Assembly (NCBI GenBank): GCA_000697335.1
Contig: JNEM01008307.1
Coordinates: forward strand, 1-15,612
DNA from: Conidiobolus incongruus B7586
Taxonomy: Eukaryota > Entomophthoromycota > Entomophthoromycetes > Entomophthorales > Conidiobolaceae
Direction of reading: 5' to 3'
DNA length: 15,612 bases
Below are positions 8,432 through 15,612 of this stretch, one piece after another (the first letter of the stretch is position 1; every line of letters starts with the position of its first letter). Under the pieces are notes generated by a model. That model saw only the letters and a program-made list of their open reading frames with translations. It had not been told where the DNA came from and ran no database searches. The translations under genes were made by a program, and so were the position numbers.

Positions 8432-9952
8432 TTAATTTTGCTTTCTAGTAAGGGCACGGATTTTAGGTCCAAAGAAAATCATACACAATAAGATAATTAA
8501 ACCAAGAATTTGCAAACTAGCATAAAATGTAAATGTATTACCAACTCCAATGCTTGAGAGAAGAGGTGGAGTAATTGCTGATGTAATAGCTGCAAAGATA
8601 ACTCGGACACAAGCGTTACATGCAGATACGGAAGCACTCTTACCAGGGAAAGATTCGACATAGTAGTTGGAAATACCAGAGAACATACTAACCATACTAG
8701 CACCCACAAGGAATTGAGCGAAAAGAACGGTAGCAAGATGGAAGTTGTGGCTGACAAACCAGCCATTCATGAGGAGTGCAGCAATAATTACAACAGCTCC
8801 CATCATAGTGATCTTTAGTCTGAGTTCAGGGGGTGGAGTCTGTCCATTATTCTTTCTGGAATATCTGTTGACAATGTAATCGGACAAGTATCCTGATCCA
8901 GTAGATCCGAGAATATTACCAACACCGATACTAATGAAAGTTAAACCAACTTGAGATGTAGATAGATGATACATAGCTCCAACAACGATGGGTTGAGAAA
9001 TAGAAATCGCGTAATAAGAACCGAAGATGAAACTAGCCCATGTACAAAGGAGAACAACATCAACATGTCTTAAGAAAAGAAGGCAGCTGAAGGGATTGGG
9101 TAGATTTTTATCAAATGCCAATTTACCAGTTTCCTTGTTGCGATGAATTGGACTTGGTAATTTTCTGGAAGGATCTAATGTTTCTTCCATGAAAACTGCG
9201 ACTAAAATAGCCAATACAGCGGCTAAACCGGTAGTGAGATAGAAACAAGATCTCCAACCGATATATTGTGCCATATATCCACCAATTATGGGGCCAATCA
9301 CGGGACCTAATAAGGGACCAATTGTGAATAAACCAATAGCTCTACCCATTTCGCTTCGCGGAAAAACATCAGAAATCACACCAATACCAATAACCATTGG
9401 TGCGGCAGAGCCCAAACCTTGAATCAGACGCATGACGATTAATAATTCAATACCATTCGAAAGAGCACATCCAATAGAACCTAGCCCAAAAAGGACCATT
9501 GAGGCAACTGTGAACCATTTGCGACCATAAGCATCTGAAAGCATAGCCCAGATCAATGGTCCTATACCAATTGCCACTAAGAAAATTGTGACGGTAATGG
9601 AGGCTGTTGAGTAAGTAGTTCCAAACTCTTTCATGATACTTTGAAGAGCAGGTACATGCATACTAGAAGCGAGGGGACCCATGATACCTGCAATGCCCAT
9701 GAGACTTAAAAATCCGGCCTTCTTAGAATAAGAGTATTCTTTTTTAGCAGGGGCAGGCTGATTAGTATCTCTTCTAGAGAGTTTTTTTTCAACATCTTGC
9801 GTGAATACAGCTTCAGCCTGTGTAGGAAAACATGAGTCAGATCTAGAAAGTGTTTTAATAATATTTTGAGTTGCTTCTTCATTATCAGTATCAGACGATA
9901 ATGAGTGATCTGTAGTGGTTTCTTTAGTTATTTGAGGTGTTATTTCAGCCAT
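8432..9952 (-). CDS. MFS drug:H+ antiporter, DHA1 family (12 membrane segments)
   Basis: Predicted plasma-membrane or vacuolar exporter that uses the proton gradient to expel drugs or small metabolites; the substrate cannot be read from sequence. The protein has 506 residues and no intron. Residues 1-76 form a hydrophilic Ser/Thr/acid-rich cytosolic tail. Twelve membrane helices run from about 78 to 495, with a cytosolic loop at about 258-296 between helices 6 and 7. Family motifs are intact: motif A as LSDAYGRK (138-145), motif B as MRLIQGLGSA (174-183), the antiporter motif C as GPLLGPVIGPIIGG (212-225), and a second motif-A-like GYLSDY (354-359). WRSCFYL at 233-239 and MEETLDP at 255-261 are typical of fungal bicyclomycin/polyamine-type DHA1 carriers (Qdr, Aqr1 and Tpo groups). 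ATG at 9952 is chosen; a TTG precedes it, but fungi start at ATG. The context has T at -3 and G at +4. A TATA box lies 113-121 bases upstream. The gene is visibly GC-richer than its flanks and stands alone. Which DHA1 subgroup it belongs to is not settled. Confidence 0.95.
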   Translation of the reverse strand: MAEITPQITKETTTDHSLSSDTDNEEATQNIIKTLSRSDSCFPTQAEAVFTQDVEKKLSRRDTNQPAPAKKEYSYSKKAGFLSLMGIAGIMGPLASSMHVPALQSIMKEFGTTYSTASITVTIFLVAIGIGPLIWAMLSDAYGRKWFTVASMVLFGLGSIGCALSNGIELLIVMRLIQGLGSAAPMVIGIGVISDVFPRSEMGRAIGLFTIGPLLGPVIGPIIGGYMAQYIGWRSCFYLTTGLAAVLAILVAVFMEETLDPSRKLPSPIHRNKETGKLAFDKNLPNPFSCLLFLRHVDVVLLCTWASFIFGSYYAISISQPIVVGAMYHLSTSQVGLTFISIGVGNILGSTGSGYLSDYIVNRYSRKNNGQTPPPELRLKITMMGAVVIIAALLMNGWFVSHNFHLATVLFAQFLVGASMVSMFSGISNYYVESFPGKSASVSACNACVRVIFAAITSAITPPLLSSIGVGNTFTFYASLQILGLIILLCMIFFGPKIRALTRKQN

Positions 9953-10064
9953 CAAAACTGGCAGATATTAATTAAATAACCTTAAAAAGTGGATAAATAG
10001 ATATGTAAACGTAGTAGTCTACACTATAAAGGTAAAATAAATGATAATTTGACAAATTTGCTAC

Positions 10065-10073
10065 CTATTTATA
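10065..10073 (-). promoter_or_regulatory. TATA box of the exporter gene
   Basis: The minus strand reads TATAAATAG, a consensus-quality TATA element, ending 113 bases before the ATG at 9952. With the usual spacing to initiation this would give a 5' leader of roughly 50-90 bases. TATA-like strings are frequent in this DNA, but this one is flanked by GC-containing sequence (CGTG before it, GTAGC after it) and is correctly placed. Confidence 0.5.
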
Positions 10074-10271
10074 CACGATTCAAAATTATAATGGTAAAAC
10101 ATTTTATCCCTTATTGCATTATTGTATTAGTGTTAATTTAAAATTTTTGATCAATCCCTAAAATTTATTTCTTTACTTTTGTATGTTTCACAATTTGACC
10201 AATTAAATTAAATTGGAAATTTGAGAAAATTTTGAGTGGAAAGTGAATAAATCTTTTAAATTTGATAATCC

Positions 10272-10293
10272 TTCGGTTATTTAAATAGCCGAA
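10272..10293. promoter_or_regulatory. CGG-N12-CCG palindrome, candidate zinc-cluster factor site
   Basis: A 22-bp palindrome, TTCGG-N12-CCGAA, is perfect except for one central mismatched pair. It lies about 320 bases upstream of the exporter ATG and 200 upstream of its TATA box. Inverted CGG triplets are the typical target of fungal Zn2Cys6 regulators (Gal4, Ppr1, Put3 types), which often control MFS exporters. The 12-base spacing is not that of Gal4 (11), Put3 (10) or Ppr1 (6). Two CGG/CCG triplets in DNA this poor in G+C are noteworthy, but binding is inferred only. Confidence 0.4.
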
Positions 10294-12197
10294 ATCTATC
10301 TATATAATTTCAACAGATTTTAAATTATGAAAAGGTACTGTTGAAAGATAAAGCTTATAGAATTTTTTTTACTTTGATTAAAATTGTGGAATATGCTCGG
10401 TTCTTTTTGTCGCGTTTTATTTCAATAATTTTTATTATCATCAAAAATCATTTTTGTTAATTACATAACTGACGAATATTTTATCCTTAATGAAATGATT
10501 AATTGTTAATCAAAATAGCAGACAAATTCAAAACTTGATATAAGCATATATGACGAAATTGCAAAATTAATTAATTTGATAAAATCTAAAATTTATTAAA
10601 ATAAAATAATATCGCGATAATGATATAAAATAATAATAATAGTAATATTAGTAATAATATTTGAAATATAATAAATCATCAATTTTAATTATAGTTTAAA
10701 TAATAATTTCGGAAAGCTATTTTGTTAATAATCTATTGTAGATAGATTGAAATGTAACTACTATTATTGAAATTCTTATAATACTAAATTGATATGATGT
10801 TTAAAATCTGCACGTAAAATTTAATATAAAATCATTCCCAAATAATTAATGAGAGTATCCTCAAAAAAATAATCATTTTCATTATCAAAAATCTACGGTA
10901 AAAGTGTATCTCCTGCTAAAAACAATACTGGATAATAAATATTGTGTTATTAATAACTATACTATTGAAGGTTACTACTTTTCCACACATTATGTTTATT
11001 AGATACTTTTTTAATAACTATACATGATTGAGTATTCATTAAGCATTTATTAATAATGATGACATCTGCAACCTAATGATAATATGCCGATAACAAAGGT
11101 CATACTTTACATTCTAACATTTATGTTTCAATTTTTAAATGATTCATTAAGAAATTCATTAGAATTAGCCTAAAATCTATATTTTTCATATTTCAACCAT
11201 TATTTTTAAAATTATCATATCTTTTTTGTAATAAAATCACTTAAATATTCAACAAAAATAACTTTGTAATGGCTAATTTTAGATATCATTCAGGGAGGAG
11301 CAAAAGTCCAAGTAGTAAATTTGAAGGATAAAATAAAATATTTTTTATCTCAATAAATTGATAAAAAATTATAATGACGATATATTCTTAATAATGTTTT
11401 AAATAAAGTGTCAATGCCTTCATCATCTTTTGTTTATCACATTCACAAATGTTAAAAAAACATATAATATTATTATGTATTGAATCACATATGTTACTAA
11501 AAATAACCTTTATAGATTAAAACAATGTATTTACTCATTATCTATTAAATATATAACTAATACCTCAAAAAGCATTTTTTGACTAAAAATTGATATAAAT
11601 TGATATTAGTTGAATCTTTTAATGCATTAAATATCATAATAAAAGTAATTCTTAATAAGATTCAAAAATGTTAATCAAACTTATCCTTAAATTTTCGGGA
11701 ATTGATTAGGTATAATTTTGTAAGTTATTGAGACCCTTAAATTAATTAGAAATGAAATGTATTATGAAATATGATATCATGATAATTCCTGTGTCGACTC
11801 CACCAAATCAATAAGTCTAAGTTTTATTCCTTGTTATTCAGAAAATATGTAAAATTTATCCAGAATAAAAATATTTAATTAATAACATAATATTATAAAT
11901 AATTTTTTATTTTATTTATTAAAATTAATACAATAATGTTTATGGGTATAAATTAAATAATAATCCATATAAAAACTTATTCAAAGAATTTAAAATATAA
12001 TTACAATTGAAAAAATAATTTATTTAAATTGGTATGATAAAATTTAATATTAATATTCAATCATAGATATTGAGTATAATTATTAAAAATATAAATTATA
12101 ATTAATATATGAACAATAATGATGGTCATGATTTTGGATAAAATATTGAAGTAAAAATAGATATTAATTGAATGTATAATAGTCAAATAGAGAAAAT
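10294..12197. other. AT-rich spacer between exporter and tRNA genes
   Basis: About 1.9 kb with no supported gene. Near 10628-10660 there is an AAT/AGT-type trinucleotide-rich run. At 11269-11331 a 20-codon plus-strand ORF stands out for its GC content and Ser/Arg/Lys-rich product (contains RYHSGRSKSPSSK), but it is too short to call. No transposon ends, tRNA or conserved motif were seen in the rest. Confidence 0.45.
12193..12196 (-). terminator. Pol III terminator of tRNA-Trp
   Basis: On the minus strand, TTTT follows the discriminator base of the tRNA by one base (AATTTTC). A run of four T is the minimal RNA polymerase III stop signal. It supports a short 3' trailer. Confidence 0.7.
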
Positions 12198-12269
12198 TGA
12201 CGCTTGAGAGACTCGAACTCCCAGCCTTCCGCTCTGGAGGCGGACGCGCTACCATTGCGCCAAAACGTC
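12198..12269 (-). tRNA. tRNA-Trp, anticodon CCA
   Basis: The minus strand folds into a complete cloverleaf. The acceptor stem is GACGTTT with AAGCGTC (one G-T pair). The D stem is GCGC/GCGC with loop AATGGTA. The anticodon stem TCCGC/GCGGA holds the loop CTCCAGA, so the anticodon is CCA, which reads UGG (Trp). A 5-base variable loop follows, and the T stem is GGGAG/CTCTC around TTCGAGT. The discriminator is A, as in eukaryotic tRNA-Trp, and no CCA end is encoded. There is no intron between anticodon and stem, unlike the intron-bearing tRNA-Trp of Saccharomyces. Internal A and B boxes (TGGCGCAATGG and GAGTTCGAGTC) would drive Pol III transcription. Confidence 0.97.
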
Positions 12270-13082
12270 TTGATAGATAAATTAGAGCAATGATTAATAT
12301 TTTTAGTATTACAGTACTTTATACTATTAATTATCTCCATCAACATCCCTACATTATTGACAATTCTAATCACTTTTCAATCAATTTATTAATAGTCTTA
12401 ATAACTTAGACCTTACTTTCTTTCATATATAATATCCTTCGATTTTTAAACATTTATATATCTCAAATTTTTCATATATAAATTTGATCATTAATTCAAT
12501 ATATATATAATTCTATATAATATATCAAACTAAACAATATCATATTAATTTAAATTTAGTTTGTTAAAATAATCTATTATATTTATTTTACTGGAAATTA
12601 GACTAATTTTATTTATATTTAGTTATTATTTGATTTTGATATTGGTTATTATATGTTAATTTTATTTATTTAATTATTAACTTTGAATTCAACTTTATAA
12701 CTTTTCAACAGAGTTTATTATATCTAAATCATTGTACCTTGCTATTCTTTGTTATTGGATGATAACAGCGTATAAAATTAATTATCAATAAAATAACAAT
12801 TTAAATTGATTACCTGTTAAATGGTTTAAAATATCAAAAAAAAATCACAAATATTCTATATACAACTGAAAGTGTAATTAATCTTAATATTAATTATTTA
12901 ATACAACAATATTCAAATAACTGAAACTTTTTCCCATAGCCTTGGAACTCGGTGTTTTAATTTCACTATTTTAAATAGCCAATATAAAACTGAATTGAAA
13001 ATAGTTTAAATGGTTGTAATTACATTAATTTTGGTTAAATTTTACCATTTAAATTTAATAATAATTGTAAAAAATCATATCC

Positions 13083-13121
13083 TTTAACTAATGATTTCAT
13101 AAGATGAAATTATTGGTTAAA
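13083..13121. other. Long perfect-loop hairpin (18-bp stem, 3-base loop)
   Basis: The arms are TTTAACTAATGATTTCAT (13083-13100) and ATGAAATTATTGGTTAAA (13104-13121), around AAG. They pair at 16 of 18 positions, and the two mismatches are compensable as wobble pairs in RNA. It could be an RNA hairpin, a small inverted-repeat element or a replication by-product. No flanking duplication is evident. Confidence 0.5.
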
Positions 13122-13537
13122 AAATTTTTGATTAGTTGAAATTCCTGATTTTCAATTTAAAATGTAAACATGACTATGGTTAATCTAATAACCGAAATTT
13201 TGATCTATTTTAGACGATTTGGTGAGAATTGATCTGGTTTCTTAAAATGGGAATTATTTCCACTTGTTCAATTATCTATTTAAACTATAAATACAATATA
13301 AATTTATCAACTTGAAATGGTTCAAAATGATATAAATGAATAACTTTTCATTTTATAAAAATTAAATAATTTAGTTTTGTTTGAACACAATAAAAATTAA
13401 AATTCTATTTTACTAATGATTACTTTATCAATGAATAAAGTGGGCTTCTTAACACTCCTAAATAAATTTAAACCATGGTTTTTAATTTTATGTACTCCTT
13501 GAATATTCTACTTCTAAAGATTAATTAAAGTTCAAAA

Positions 13538-13744
13538 ATGGTTGAAAATGATTTGGAAATGAGAAGGAATGATCATTCAAGAACAAAATTTCCCAAACCA
13601 CAATATGTCAATTTTGATTAAATGACCTTTTTACCAAACTCCGAAAGTTATTGGCAGTTCTTTTTAACCGATTTTTTAAAATTAATCATAGTTTTTAATT
13701 TAAAACTTAAAAGCTATGTCACATTAATACTAGAACAATTGTAA
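13538..13744 (+). other. Weak open stretch, unrecognised
   Basis: From ATG at 13538 the frame holds 69 codons with a single internal stop. The first part is hydrophilic (MVENDLEMRRNDHSRTK and on), the second more hydrophobic, with TFLPNSESYWQFFLTD. It is less AT-rich than its surroundings. There is no recognisable family and a stop lies four codons upstream of the ATG. Chance remains a good explanation. Confidence 0.13.
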
Positions 13745-14018
13745 ATTTATTTTAACCAAATTATATGAAAGTTATTACTCAGATGAATTACTGATAAATC
13801 ATATCCAATATTATTGTAATTATCAACATTCTAATGAATTAAATGAATTCATATATCAAACACTTTTTCGAAATATTATTTGAAAAATTTATAGTATATT
13901 TATTTTGCAAATGACTCTTATCTATTATGATCAATTTTTATGATATGATATGATGATATGCTATGTTATTTATTAATTTTTCAGATATTACACAATAATA
14001 TAATATGGCAATCTTTCA

Positions 14019-14312
14019 ATGAATTTTTTCATATATAATAATATTATTATATTCCTCTTAAGCATAGAGAAAGTATAAAGATACTTTATTCAGGTAATAT
14101 TAGGAAACAAACAACCAGAAGAAGAGATCATTAGAAATTCTTTTATTTCTAATATATCTTTTCATCAAATTATAAAAAATATGTTATATATTTCACGACC
14201 CTAGTTTTGCTTCGTTTTTATGATAAATTACATAGTTTGAGTTCAAAAATATCAACCGGTTGCAAGAGACTGTAAAGATGAAAGCATCATAAGTTTAGCC
14301 ACAGAATTTTAA
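14019..14312 (+). pseudogene. Possible decayed coding stretch, unrecognised
   Basis: From ATG at 14019 to TAA at 14312 one frame carries 98 codons with three internal stops. Parts have protein-like, varied composition, such as VILGNKQPEEEIIRN and VQKYQPVARDCKDESI. It coincides with a local rise in G+C. The codons before it (TAA TAT GGC ...) close the frame upstream. I recognise no family. It may be a broken gene, an exon of an intron-bearing gene, or chance. Confidence 0.18.
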
Positions 14313-15612
14313 TTGTTGATAACTAATTGTATATTTTAGATTCATTTTCCTAATATATATTCCGAAAGTTTCAAAAATAGTTTGATATTAGTTTGATTTT
14401 CAAAATTATTCAATTTCGCAAAAGACAAGTACTTGATAAATGTCTCAAACAAAGTAATACTGTAATTTGATTCCAATTCTAGAAATTGTTGGAAAAAATC
14501 CAATAAAGAAAAATTATGATATTCAGTATATTGTATATTGGCAGTTTATATTAATAATCTTTATTATTACTCATAATAACCTCAAATGAGACCTATATTT
14601 TTGAATTAAAAAAATTTAATATTAAACGGTTATCCTTAGTTTAATATTATTTTATATTAAGAGTATTTTGAAGTAATTTACAAAATATCATTTTTTGAAC
14701 ATAATAATTTTAATAATATTATATATTATTGGATCTTACTAAGCATTTATTTGATTGTTTTTTATATCATATTTTCTATAATCTAAAATAAATAGTGTGA
14801 AAAAGATCAAAATTTGAATATTATATTAAATTTTTCGTATAACTGCTTATTGGTTTTAATTATTTATCCTTAGCATATAATATACTGATAGAATATTTTT
14901 AAAATTGAATTTTATATTTTTCATTAAAATTATTAATTAGAATTTATTGCTTTTATATTATCCCTCAATTATTAGATATAAAAAATATAAAATAAAAAAT
15001 TAAATATTTATTTATTTCTGGACTTCATTTAATTATAATTGACAACAAACAAATATATTAATTAATTATTGTATTTTGATATATAGTAAATATGGTTAAA
15101 TTATATAGCCTTGGATTTTTTTTAAAAATAAATATTATAATATATATTTTAAGAATCCATCCACTCCTCAAGTTTATATTGAATAATATTATTTTTAAAT
15201 GGTTTTATTTGAATCAGGAAAATATAATTAAATAATTTACTATTAAATATATTTTAATAAATTTGAAATTATATTAGCTATTTGTTATTATATGAATTAA
15301 TTAATTTTAATATATATTAATATTAATTAATATTATATAATATTTTATAATATTAAATATTATATATATCTATGTACTTTAATTATATATGTATTTGATA
15401 ATCTAATAAAACTCTGATATACCATAATTGATCATAAAATAGGAAAACGAATTATGAATAATATATTATAAATTTTATATAAACTAATTTCAAAGGATGT
15501 ATTTATAATTTATCTTTTAGAATTTATTTAAAAAACTTACTAGACTTTAATATTCAGTTATAATAACTCACTAAATAATTGAATTAAAGAAAATATTTTA
15601 TTAAATTACTCT

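Larger units (their letters stand above)
12270..15612. other. AT-rich intergenic DNA with scattered hairpins
   Basis: More than 3.3 kb without a supported gene. It holds a strong hairpin at 13083-13121, a small hairpin at 14131-14152 (TTAGAAAT with ATTTCTAA), ATGAT-type short repeats near 13939-13960 and very low-complexity TAAT/ATTA DNA at 15300-15370. Two open stretches (13538-13744 and 14019-14312, plus strand) are listed separately. No tRNA, transposon terminal repeat or known protein motif was recognised in the remainder. Confidence 0.45.

Noticed and set aside
8497-8766. 89-codon frame beginning MAGLSATTSILL, overlapping the exporter gene
   Set aside because: It lies in another frame of the MFS gene and mirrors its hydrophobic composition; it has no motif of its own.
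9953-9955. TTG as start codon of the exporter, adding one residue
   Set aside because: A fungal nuclear gene is expected to start at ATG, which follows immediately at 9952.
11284-11425. Minus-strand C/D-box snoRNA (GATGATGA near 11420, CTGA near 11290)
   Set aside because: The boxes are about 135 bases apart, no terminal stem pairs beside them, and no guide could be argued.
12061-12373. Two minus-strand frames of 64 and 69 codons across 12061-12373
   Set aside because: Both run through the tRNA-Trp gene; their less AT-rich peptides are translations of the tRNA.
1-15612. LTR retrotransposon, CRISPR array or mitochondrial origin of the window
   Set aside because: No LTR pair, reverse transcriptase or integrase motif, no spaced repeat array, and no mitochondrial gene; the tRNA and DHA1 exporter are nuclear types.

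Overview
The window looks like nuclear DNA of a fungus with an extremely AT-rich genome. The one intact protein gene is a fungal-type drug:H+ antiporter of the major facilitator superfamily (MFS). The tRNA gene has eukaryotic internal promoter boxes, a Pol III T-run and no encoded CCA. The remaining ~13 kb is A+T-dominated DNA with decayed Tc1/mariner elements. The lineage is not fixed by the sequence: a Tc1/mariner-rich early-diverging fungus (Glomeromycotina-like) fits, but AT-rich isochores of other fungi or anaerobic chytrids cannot be excluded.

Layout. Bases 1-5005 are a graveyard of DNA transposons. Bases 1-106 hold an end of a mariner-like element that runs off the window, and about 480-765 hold a 5' fragment of another copy on the minus strand. 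Bases 1841-3419 hold a complete but dead Tc1-like element with 208-bp inverted repeats of the IR/DR type and TA target duplications. About 3716-5005 hold a nearly full-length dead mariner (DD34D) on the minus strand. Bases 5006-8431 are AT-rich DNA with simple repeats and no gene I can support. The MFS exporter occupies 8432-9952 on the minus strand, with a TATA box and a CGG/CCG palindrome upstream and AATAAA signals downstream. An intronless tRNA-Trp(CCA) lies on the minus strand at 12198-12269. The rest is AT-rich spacer with a few hairpins and weak, unassigned open stretches.

How it fits together. The exporter and the tRNA are independent single-gene transcription units (Pol II and Pol III). 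The transposons share one mode of decay: wherever the ancestral motif can be inferred, the changes are nearly all C-to-T or G-to-A, turning Trp and Gln codons into stops and the conserved acids into Asn or Lys. This resembles repeat-induced point mutation (RIP) or deamination of methylated cytosine. It may also explain the contrast between the AT-rich flanks and the clearly GC-richer exporter gene.

I did not find a new defence or biosynthetic system. The best leads are the IR/DR Tc1 element, the transition-only decay, and the operator-like palindrome upstream of the exporter.
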